From Dipteris shenzhenensis (lineage: Eukaryota > Polypodiophyta > Polypodiopsida > Gleicheniales): a stretch of 64,000 nucleotides of DNA. A model generated the notes under the pieces. That model saw only the letters and a program-made list of their open reading frames with translations, searched no databases and had not been told where the DNA came from. Of the stretch, positions 34,331 to 44,286 are shown piece after piece. Position 1 is the first letter of the stretch, and each line of letters starts with the position of its first letter. The position numbers and the translations under genes are program-made. The stretch lies in the NCBI GenBank assembly GCA_047967505.1, contig CM106538.1; one strand, written 5' to 3'.

Positions 34331-35233
34331 CATGCTTTTGGATGTGGAGTGCAAGGAATCATGGACACTTGAGACAATTGCTTGGAATACCACAGTAGAA
34401 CTCAACACAATGCCCCAAAGAGTGTGGGCTTCCTCCCCAGCCCATTGTACCAGATCAAATCTTCCAGCAGAGATCTTCCAGCTAGTAGCTCTTCACCTAG
34501 TATCTATCTAGATCGCCATCTAAGCTCCAATGTGGGAGCGCACGGGTGGACGGAGCCATCAAGTATTGAAGGAAAATTTTGTTCATCTCCAGTTTGCTGT
34601 GTACTCTCTATTCTTTGTTCAGTTTCTATTCCGCTGTGCCATGTAATTTAACAGCAGTCAGGCTAGAGACTACGTGGTGGCGGTGTTCAAAATGATAGAT
34701 TGCGTCTCATTATTATGCCAAGAATCAGCACGGTGGTCTCTCCAAGCTAACCTTGAATTTTAATGATCTGCATGGGCGCATTGTGCATTGACAGGTGGCA
34801 AAGCTATGGCAAAAGGCTGCGCGATGATAGATGGCAGGCCAGAGACTGCGCTGCATGAAGTAGTGTAGAGATTCACAATGTAGTGCAGAGCTACCACGTG
34901 TCAAGCTCGATGGTATACATAATAAATAGATTACATCTCATTATTATGCCAGTGCGGCATCATGATGTTGGAAAATTTTTTGGTGAGAGCATGGGTCCAT
35001 GCAAAATTTAAAATCTCACCTAGGAGCACGTGGCATTGCAACCCCAAAATGGCCCCAAAAATAGTTTCGTGTTGGCTACATCCAAGCAAACATTGACCCT
35101 AGTGGATGCGTGTGTTTGTTGTGTGTTCTGGAGGGTGGTCTATATTCCGATTCCTTGCATTTCAGGGCACTTGTGGACCACAATCATGAGTGCCAATGAA
35201 TGCGATTGTTAGTGAGGATTCTTAAGCTAAGGC
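34331..35233. other. spacer without recognised gene
   Basis: A phrase like TCTCATTATTATGCCA occurs twice (34706-34722 and 34937-34953), each preceded by ATAGATT. No coding sequence was recognised. Confidence 0.45.
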
Positions 35234-36286
35234 ATGGAGAGAAGGGGTAGACAAGATGGCGATGATTTGAGCAAAAGTAGGACAAGTGTTGCGACTACGA
35301 ATGCACAATCAAAAATTCTTGAAACTAGAAATGCTCGTCCACAATCTTCAAAACGAGTTGTGACTAGGCAAATTGTGGATGCATCAAGTCATGCCCATGG
35401 CAATATTCTTATGCTTGATAATGCTCCCGGGGTTGAAGAAGGAGTTGCAAAAGAGAATCTCAATGCTGAAATGGGCACTACCCCAATGCTAGATCCACCT
35501 TGAGAGGTTGTTAACCAAGATACGGGGAGATGGTTTATGCAGGTGTCAAAATCCTCTCAAAGAGGTATTCCACGTGCACAAGGGAAAAAATGTAAGTCAC
35601 ATGGTCCAAAATGGGACTTTGTCATTAATGTTTGTGACTAGGTTGCATGGAAATGCAAGTAGTGAGGAATACAAAAATTAGGGGGAGCAGCTCACATAAG
35701 GGGTCACTTGCTTGGTGACTCAAGAAAGAGCATTGAGCATTGTGCAGCCCCAGGAGCTACTGTTAAAAGGCGGGTAGAATATTACGAAGGGAGTATATAC
35801 CAATCTATATGCATCTGCGTGTTGTATGCATACTTTAAATCTTGCATTGAAAGATTGGTATAAACAAGTGCCATGGTTCAAAAGGATTGTTTGTGAGGCT
35901 CGAGACATAGTGAAGTTAATACGATCAAAGCAACGCATTAAAGCAATCTTTCGTGTATCGTGATGATTCTACCATGTTGCTATTTCCAGCAATAACCACG
36001 AGATTTGCCACGTACTTCTTCACTTTGCAATCCTTGATGAAGAATAAGAGTTTTCTTATAGAGACATTTCATTGTGATGCATTTCAACCATGGGATGTCA
36101 GAGTTGACCAATCGGGCAACAAAGGAGAAAATGCATGACCAAAAAGAAACATTGGGATCCCCTACATTATGGAAACGATTTGAGGATGTAGCTAATGTTA
36201 TGAAAATTGTATTATATGCGCTTAGGGATTTGGACTCAAAGTCTCCAACAATAAAAAAAAACATAGATGCACTTTTGGAGTATTGA
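35234..36286 (+). pseudogene. hAT transposase remnant, internally deleted
   Basis: The start region (MERRGRQDGDDLSKSRTSVA) is unremarkable. A BED zinc-finger relic follows at 35635-35770: VAWKCK, two stops, then GAAHIRGHLLGDSRKSIEHC. The sequence then jumps to the hAT core blocks: LNLALKDWYKQVPWFKRIV-like text (about 35835-35890), LFPAITTRFATYFFTLQSLM (35983-36040), and the block RATKEKMHDQ then SPTLWKRFEDVANVMKIVLY (36115-36215). The DUF659 part and the C-terminal dimerisation domain are missing. In hAT elements this protein cuts and pastes DNA with 8-bp target duplications. Terminal repeats were not located. Confidence 0.7.
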
Positions 36287-37177
36287 GATCGAATTGTGGT
36301 GGTGGTGCACATGCTCCCTCTCACTGCTCTCCTCATCCTATATAATTTAATGATGCAAGGTTAGTGCGTGCAACAAGGACAAGCAATATAAATATTCATG
36401 AATCATTCAAATATCATTGGTTTAGCGATGATACACAAGAATGTCGACTACATCCTCTTCTGGTGGTGCCTCTCCATACATCTATAACAAGTGGCACATG
36501 ACAATAAGGCGCTGATGACAAACCCCTCGCCTGCAATGCATGCAAGGACAAGGCAGTCTCTCATGAAGCCACTTCAAACTTCTGAGAGATGGCCCCCTAT
36601 CCGATGAGATGTCACTACTCATCCTCTCCACCTACACACATCCACAATCATCCCCCCAAGTTAAGTCAAACACCCAAACACCCAAACACCCAAATCCCCC
36701 AAATTTCCTCAAACCCTCATATCCCCTCTCTTTCACCAAACACCCCGGGACCTAAATCCCCCCTAATCCCTTCAAACACCCACTCACCCACCAAAATCAA
36801 ACCCCACTCCCCAGCCCCCCCAAAAACCCTAAATCCCCAAAAAATCATGTTTTGTCGATATGGGCATCAGTATATTCTGACAACCCTGTTTTGTCGGTAT
36901 GGGCATCGGTATATACTGATGGCCATATGGATGGCTATACCAATGATCTGATTTTATATACCCACAATGCATATATAAATATTAAAGAGTTATTAAACAC
37001 ATTTATATCAAATGTGACAAGAGCTTCCTATCATATTTATAGCATAGATAACTTGTCTTATAAAAATGAATGTAATATTTAAGACCATATATGCAAGATT
37101 TTTGCAAAATATAACCTCAGAGATGTGCTCAAATGTCCTTTTCTGGTCAACTTGAGTGGTTGAGTGACTCTATTTGG
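36287..37177. other. spacer with C-rich stretch and a short tandem duplication
   Basis: 36588-36845 is poor in G with CCCAAACACCC-type repeats. A unit GTTTTGTCGATATGGGCATC + AGTATATTCTGA is repeated with small changes at 36848-36880 and 36889-36921. No gene was recognised. Confidence 0.55.
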
Positions 37178-37338
37178 ACATTAGATGTGAAAGTTTTTTT
37201 TTTTTGGGCAACAAAAAGGTAGTATATTTATAGGGGCTAGTTAGGCCCAAAAAAGTGACCCGATATAAAATTTGGCGGTGTCGCTCGTAGCCTACGCTAT
37301 GCGTGAAACCCACTTGTGCCACATTAGATGTGAAAGTT
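37178..37338 (-). mobile_element. short retroposon (SINE-like) with an 18-bp target duplication
   Basis: The 18-bp ACATTAGATGTGAAAGTT is present at 37178-37195 and again at 37321-37338. Between the copies lie 125 bp that begin with T runs on the plus strand, so the element points to the minus strand and ends in about ten A. Long target duplications plus a poly-A tail are the mark of LINE-driven retroposition. The minus-strand head (GGCACAAGTGGGTTTCACGC) shows no convincing A or B box, so it may be a 5'-truncated SINE or a LINE tail. Confidence 0.75.
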
Positions 37339-37822
37339 ATGTTACTTTCAAAAGTGTTGTCCAAGGTAATTTTGCTATCGAAACTATCTTTCAAAAGGGT
37401 TTGTTGGTGAAACTACCTTCAAGGATGGATTGCTTCAATGAGGTTTATTTGGAGAAACCCTCTCGTGATGGTAGGTTGAAAGAGGATTTTCAATGCTTCC
37501 CCCTATTAAGTAAAAGTTGTAAGAAGGATTATAAGAGAATTTCCATAGAGAAATCCACTCTAGAAGTGGGTTTCTTCAAAAGCCATCTCATTGTGTTATT
37601 CACCATCCCCAAATATTTATGTAACAATTTTGTAAAAAAATAGGCATTCCTATAACACTTTGCATATTCCCAATGGAAACTGTGTTTTGATCCATTTTTG
37701 CAACATTTTTACATATTTGGAAGCTTTTTCTTTTCCTTTGCTCGAAGGCTCAGAAGATTTCACTCGAAAAATGGTCCTCCCCTACTCAAAATGAATGCGT
37801 GTGCATGTGAGTGTTTGCATGC

Positions 37823-37880
<58 letters not shown>

Positions 37881-38598
37881 AGGGGGCGGGGGGAGGCAGA
37901 GAGACTTACCTTCAAAAATCTTTCTAAATTGTTATCACTCAAAATGATAAAGAGTTTAGAAAAATAAAAGGACATACGAAAAATAATACTAAGCTCTAGT
38001 GAGGAAGCACTAATAAGGCCGGTAATAAATTCTCAAAAATCAAAGAAACTGAGTGCAACTTATAACTAGGAAGGTGACACTTATCCAATTCAGCCACTTT
38101 AGTTGTTTGAGAGTCAGACAATCCAAACACATCCTTAAGAGGGAGGAGAGTTTGATATCACCCCATGCTAGTGCTCTAAGTGGAGTTATTCTAGTAACGG
38201 TGGAGAGGTTATAGAGGAGGCTTAGATAATGTATGGGATGAGTTACCACACACCTGGCAGCAATTGCTAGAATGGTTGCTTGAGTTGAATGTTTATATCA
38301 AGGTAGTCCACCTTATCCAAGGGGATGAGCATTAACCAAGGGTGCTGGCCTGGCACTACCTGATTGGGAGGCAAGTCATGGGGAGGGGGTCTCTAGGTTT
38401 GGAATGGAGGTGTACCACATGTAACGTGTACATCAAGAAATTATTTCTTTCTCTTCAAGTTGGATTGGAACTTGGAAGGGAAATATGTGACCCCCTCAAT
38501 TGAACTTTCTATATGACCTTGGAATTTTGCCAAACCTAAGTGAGAGCCTTTCTGTTTCTACTTCTTCCTCTATTCAGTTCCCGGATCAGGTTTGTAGC
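37339..38598. other. spacer and probable upstream region of the F-box gene
   Basis: The plus frame at 37272-37643 matches nothing I know. A (GA)n tract runs 37825-37876. No TATA box can be assigned with confidence. A CT-rich stretch (38448-38458) lies about 140 bp before the start codon. Confidence 0.45.
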
Positions 38599-39992
38599 AT
38601 GGCTTCTTCGTCGAGCAGAGATGGCTCTCCCACTTCGCGTCCTCACCTTTGCCCACCTCCCCCTCCTCAGCACGAGATTACCCACTCAGAATGGGCCGTT
38701 TCCCGCATCCTTTCCTTTACCGATCCCCGGACCGTTTGTCGACTCGCATCCGTGAGCCGAACTTTCCTTGCAGCCTCCGAATCCGATATTGTTTGGGCGA
38801 AATTTCTGTCGGAACTCTCTTGCCGTCATCTGGAATCTGAGGACGGCTCTTCGTTGCAGAATTGCTCCAAAAGACAGCTTCTATTTCGGCTGTTTCGATC
38901 CGTTCCGTTTCGCGATGGCGCTGAGGTACCTTTTTGAAATGGTTAAGGTTAGAGAGTTTGTTACAAACCGTCTTGTTCTTCTGGCCGCCTTTTGCTCTGT
39001 TTTGTTACAAACCATCTTGTTCTTCTGGCCGCCCTTTGCCTGAGGCACACGGGAAGGGAACATCAAGCTCTGACGATCGGAAGGGTTAATCTTCGGTGCG
39101 ATCTGACTCGACCGAATGAGTTTCTTACATGCTGTACCACTCTGTGCAGCGTTATTGGCTCGATCGTGCCACTGGGGCCGAGTGCTACATGTTGTCGGCA
39201 CGAGCTTTACTAATCACCTGGGGAAGTACCCCAGAATACTGGAAATGGCTTCCTCGCAAGGGCGCATGGTGAGTCGCTGGCAATTTTTTTTTGTGGACGG
39301 TCGTCGATGATAACTGAGCAGCGGCGTGATTCGTTTGTATATATGTGTGAGGCAGGTTCCCAGAGGTGGCATATTTGGCAGCTGTGTGCTGGTTCGAAAT
39401 AAGGGGCACGTTCAGCGAGGTTTTACGCCCAGGGAAGTATACACTATCGTTCCGAATGCAAATGGCGACAGAAAATTCAGAAGATATGGAGGGAGGGCAG
39501 GCGGAAAGGGCGATGCTAAGGCTGAGGATGAGAGGGAGGAGGGTGGCGATGGCGATGGCGGGGAGGAGGCCAAGTGGGTGGGAGGCAGCGCCAGTGAAGG
39601 TGATAATGCAGACATCAGAAGGAGAAGGGGTGGTGAGTGAGAGGAAGCTTTTGGAGGAGGGGTGTTTTGAGAGGAGCCAGAAGCCGGTGTTTGTAGAGGA
39701 GGAGGACGAGGACGAGGACGGAGATCTTGTGAAGTGGGTGGAGTTGGATGCGGGAGAGTTCAACGTGGAAGGTGACAACAACAATAAACAGTGTGCCAAA
39801 CACGTGGAGATTACATTTGCCATGCTTGAGATTGAACACGGGGCATGGAAGCACGGCCTCTTCTTGGATGGCGTCATTTTGAGACCCTCCTCGCCTCTCC
39901 GTCGCCCTCCTCCCCGGCTTGCACCCCCCCCCCTCGCCTCTGCTTCTTCTCCCTCTTGGCCTCGTTTCCCCATATCGGATCCAAGCCCTTAG
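38599..39992 (+). CDS. F-box protein with PP2 (Nictaba-like lectin) domain, three exons
   Basis: Exons 38599-38925, 39150-39268 and 39356-39992 join in phase (327, 119 and 637 nt) to give 360 residues. Introns are GT-AG (donors GGTACC and GGTGAG; acceptors TGTGCAG and AGGCAG). The start ATG gives MASSSSRDGSPTSRPHL. The F-box (about residues 27-75) includes WAVSRILSFTDPRTVCRLAS and SDIVWAKFLS and would bind Skp1 in an SCF ubiquitin ligase. The PP2 domain follows: YWLDRATGAECYMLSARALL, ITWGSTPEYWKWLP, FPEVAYLAAVCWFEIRG and, near the end, HGLFLDGVILRPS. PP2 domains of this type bind glycans and select targets. An acidic EEEDEDEDGD insert lies near residue 275. About 37 residues beyond ILRPS are Pro/Ser-rich, unlike the family's usual end. 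It looks like a working host gene. Confidence 0.9.
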
Positions 39993-41399
39993 GAAGAGTT
40001 ATCAAGGCATAGTGCATAGCAAGTGATGGAAACTTGTTCTTCGGAATGAAAGCACAAGTTACAGAGGATGAATCTCCAAGCATGATGTAGAATCAACTCA
40101 TGTGAACTCTCAATGAATATCAAGGTTGTAATTCATTGCAAAGAGCAACACAGAATGGGAATAGGTCTCTCTCTCTCTCTCTCTCTCTCGCTCTCTCTCT
40201 CTCTGTCTCTCTCTCTCTTCTCACATCATGTAACCCCTTTACCCTCTAGTTTTCCTTTGGTAATTTAAACACTGTAGATGTAACAATGGCCAAAGAAGAG
40301 ATGGATCTCCTATTGGAAACCCTCCAAGTGTATTTTGTGGATGCTTCTTACATTGAAATGTAAAATGCTGAAATAGTTTTTCAATTTGCATGGCATGAAA
40401 GAGGAAAGAGGTGGCTTGAGGCCCCTCTTACAAGGGGATTCGTAAATAATATAAAGGAGGGATGTTTGCCACCCCCTTTGCCAAGCATGACTACTATTTC
40501 AAAGCTCGTGAAGAAGGGGAAAGAGGTTTAAACCCCAGAGTGCAATCAAGAGGACCTCAAAGACCAGGTCAAGAAAACCCCCACTCCCCCCAAGGCCCTC
40601 AAGGGTGATCTCACTCAAGTCAAGGAACACTCTACAAAGAACTCATCAAAGAAAGGATCCCACTCCACAGAGCCCCAATGCTTCCTAGCGCTAACGAAAA
40701 AGCCCCCATCCATTCCAAATGGAAGAAGCCCCAAGATGGAGCTTGTTGCTCCTCCTAGAAGTTCAACCCACCCCAAGGGGGGGTTTTGGCTGGCACTCAG
40801 GAAGGGAACCTAGGCTCATCACAGATGGTGGCAATGAAACACATGCGTGTGGAATTCGACCACGATCACAGCCATTCGAATCTACGTGCGTGTAGTCTGA
40901 AGTGGAGGCAAGAGTAAATAATGAAGTTATGTTCGCTACAGCCTACTTCGATGAAAAACCACATTGTGAATCAATGGTGTGGCTTAAAACACACACGCTG
41001 ATAGGATATCTCCCCCATTAAAGGTCTCAAACTTCACTGTTGCCCTACCCTCTTTGTAATCTTTTACCTTTCCTTTGGGTGTCAGATTCGTTTTAAATGT
41101 TTCTTGGCCCCCCCTAGAGCGATTTAAATTAGCCCTGCCACGTTTTTTTATCGAGACCGTCGATTACAGCCCCCGTTACCGTGCGGTAAGAGGATAGCTA
41201 TACCACCTGGTCTTTATCTATATCGTGCGGTGATACATATACCGCACAGTATATTACAACTATTGTGCAAGTTTTTTTTACATACCGCGCGATACTGTGA
41301 ACATGTCGTGCGGTACAATTTCTTATATGTACTATGCACCCAGCTCGTACTATTTGCATTCTCGAGAATCTAGCTTTGCTTGGAGTCTCGAAAAAAACA
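39993..41399. other. spacer between the F-box gene and copia copy A
   Basis: A (CT)n tract occupies about 40168-40218. At 41180-41320 short motifs with GTGCGGTA and TACCGC recur in both orientations. No gene was recognised. The stretch ends in AAACA, the target duplication of copy A. Confidence 0.5.
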
Positions 41400-41656
41400 T
41401 GTTGAGAGTTCACGCTCAACATCATGTGATCATGTGTGCATAGCACCATCACGTGATCATATGTGCATAGCACTAACCTTATAGAGTGCTATAAAGGAAA
41501 GGGTTAGATCCCCTAACCCTAACCCTAAAAGGGTTTGTATATATTCTATTTTTTCAACTAATTCTAGTGTACAGTTAGTCATTTGTGGTGTGCTCTCTAG
41601 CTGTGCCCTCTCTCCTCATCTCCACTCTTCTCCTCTCCCCTCTTCATATTTTGTCA
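41400..41656 (+). repeat. 5' LTR of copy A
   Basis: 257 bp, TGTTGAGAGTTCACG to ATTTTGTCA. U3 holds a perfectly adjacent 27-bp direct repeat (41420-41446 and 41447-41473, differing at two positions). The second unit contains the G-box CACGTG. A hairpin-capable block has AGGGTTAG (41499-41506) against CTAACCCT (41513-41520) and runs into telomere-like CCCTAACCCTAACCCTAAAA (41511-41530). A TATA box (GTATATATT) follows at about 41538-41546. Confidence 0.95.
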
Positions 41657-41668
41657 TGGTATCAGAGC
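41657..41668 (+). other. primer-binding site of copy A
   Basis: TGGTATCAGAGC directly follows the LTR. It pairs with initiator methionyl-tRNA in copia elements. Confidence 0.95.
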
Positions 41669-44286
41669 TTTCTTGTCTTCCGCTGAGACATTGAGATTCT
41701 TGAGAGTGTGAGAGAGATTGTGAGATTGAGAGTTCTCTCGAGTGATTGTGAGCATCCTTTCACTTCCATTGAGTGATAGAGAAATTTCCGTCCATCTGAG
41801 AGGAATTTCTGTCCATGAGAGATTTCCGTTAATCTCTTTCCATTTTATTCATTGTTTCATTGAGAGATTCATTGTTTGTGAGACATTTGTGAGAGTTCTT
41901 TCAGTGTGATCTTCATTTGAGAGAAAGAGATCCACTTGTATTCATCTTGAGAGAATTCAAGCGACGAGTTTCTGCTTCAAACTATGCTTTGGATGCTCAG
42001 TCGCTCCGTCAAACTTTGCTAATCTACAAAAGCTATTTTCTACAACGACTCGACATACTTAGTCTTGCTCGCCATCAACAGCCTAGCTCTTGCTTCGATC
42101 GACTACTCCAACTAGTACTTCTAAGGCTCTAAGCCTACGGCTTCCAACACTCGACAATGGCGCAACAATAGCGTCTTGCAAGGCTCCTTCAATGGCCGCT
42201 TCTAGCCTTCAAAGCAACTCTCACTAAGGCCTCACAGCCTTCGCGGACTGCGGCAGCGCCAACAACTGCCAACTAGCCCTTCAAGTCGGACCTTCATCAG
42301 ATGCTCAACAACAGCCTGCAAGGCCATCGACGACTCCCGGCTCTTCCTCGACCACCAATAGCAGCAATCGAGCCTCTGTATCGGTCACTAGCCGAAGTAG
42401 CAGTCGCCTCTAGCCTAGCGTTGCACATGCAAGCCCACGGAGCACGCCAGCCTCCACAACCACTAGCCGCTCCTACGCCAACGCCATCGTAGCTCCTTAC
42501 GAGCCTCCAACTCCGACCATCGTGCTAACAGTGTAACTTCTTCTTGCCACGAAGGGAAGCCCTCTAATAGCGACGACTACGAATTCATACTTGAGAAAGC
42601 GGCAGCCAGCCTATAAGATGGACATTTTGTAGCTGGTCGTTACTTTTTGATGCTGGAACCAGGATGCCCTCAGCCAGGCCAGACGTTGCGTTGTCTTCGG
42701 ATATGCTGTGCGTTTGTTATCCGAAATAGTCGCGTTCTATAAGATTAATGTGTCTAGTGTCGGAACCTTCCCAACGTTTGAGTAAATTCCAGAGCTACGT
42801 TCATCCTTCCTTCAGGATTTGAAAAATGAAAGAATGCTTGTTTTGGTGACTTCACCGACTGTCTCTCCAGCGCGCCAGCAACCTTTTCCGAACGTGCTCT
42901 CGGACTCAAAGCTCACGGGCTCCCTCTTCAACAGAGCTCCAACCACGCTCTCTAACGAAAACGACGATGGAATCTCTGAGATTCCGTCGACATCTCTGAG
43001 ATTCCATCCGACGTCTCCACGTAGCGACACGTGGCAAAGAGGGAGGATACCCCTTATCCTCAATCTCACCACACACTGAGGTGGGGTCAGCCAAACGACA
43101 CGTGGCAGATTAGATTTGACTTCAGTTAAATGGTACAGTCAAGTTAACCTTGGGTGAGGTGTGGTCAGCCAAGTGCCACGTGTCAATCCTATCTGCCACA
43201 TCATCAGCCTATCCACAATGCCACATCATCAGTGACACGTCATCAATCACGTCATCAGGCCACGTCACCAGGCCATGTCATCAGGCCACGTCATCAGGCC
43301 ACGTCATCACTGCCACGTCATCTCTGCCACATCAGTACTGCCACCTCAGCACTGACCCCTGCAGGGACAGTCTCTTGCCAGGCACACTATGCACACACTG
43401 CATGTGCACACTCCTGCCACCTCAGCACAGAGCTTCACTGGCACACCTCTTGCTAAGCACAGTGCCACATCATCACTGCATGTGACTCACAAGGACACAT
43501 CATCATTGAGCACCATTTGCACTCCTTTTGCCCCTCCACCTAGATCAAGTCATATCTCTTGATCCAGGAAGAATTTGAGGGTGCTCCAAAAAGGAAAGTC
43601 GCTCGGTTTTTCGTGCTCTACGCGCTCGTTACATCACGCACACATTTCGGCGCAAGTTACAGTCACATTTGAGCCTCGCCGACAAAACCACTTCCTTCAC
43701 GCACATTTGCCTCTACATCGACGCATCTGGCCCAGCACTTAAAAAGAACAAAAGAAAAGGAATTATTTGCTGCTCTTTCATCGATCGACGGTTGGTTTAG
43801 ATCGAGATCAGAGTAGACTAGATCGCCATAGAGGGGACGCTTTGAATTCCCCAAGTTGCCAATCTAAGCCATGCCCGAAATTCCCGACTAGTACCTACTC
43901 GGAGTCAGTCCATACGCTCACATCCGATTTCACATCATTACATTACCTGAAACCTTACGTTCATCAGTTCAGTGAGCAGACTTCAGAGTTCAGAGGCATT
44001 GCAGATTGATTCAGTGGGCAGATAGCACTTGATTTCACACACACATGCCATCATTGTAAAGCCTATTTGGCTATCTCACGGCATCATGCACATCATTTTT
44101 CAGCCTTGTAAAGCCTCTTGGCTATTCTCGGCATCATTGCCACAAGCCTTGTAATACAGATCAGATCTTTATACTGCAGTTCTATCTTCACCGACGGTAC
44201 AGAGATTTCACTTGGCATCTTCAGTGTATTTGCAGTTGATTCATACAGAGTTTTCCAGGACACTTTTTGAGTGCATTGTTTTCACC
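41669..44286 (+). promoter_or_regulatory. 2.6-kb leader of copy A with ACGT-core array
   Basis: There is no credible coding sequence before gag. ACACGTGGCAGAT is at 43098-43110. Between about 43190 and 43350, units like GCCACGTCATCAG repeat in tandem with about six exact CACGTCA cores plus degenerate ones. The block shared with element F is at 43562-43625. The first half (to about 42800) does not visibly align with the leader of copy B, although LTRs and coding regions do. Confidence 0.7.

Noticed and set aside
34126-34377. Overlapping Glu/Arg-rich and Leu/Ser-rich open frames
   Set aside because: They are produced by the (GGA)n purine tract, which is open on both strands.
37272-37643. 123-residue open frame near the retroposon
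   Set aside because: Its 5' part lies inside the inserted retroposon and its target duplication. The rest shows no family resemblance.
41511-41530. Interstitial telomere or chromosome-end signal
   Set aside because: Only three CCCTAA units are present, and the same sequence occurs in all four LTRs of the A/B family, so it is part of the LTR.
43180-43360. CRISPR-like spaced short repeats
   Set aside because: Units are degenerate, directly adjacent and lack unique spacers of constant length. The context is a plant retrotransposon leader.
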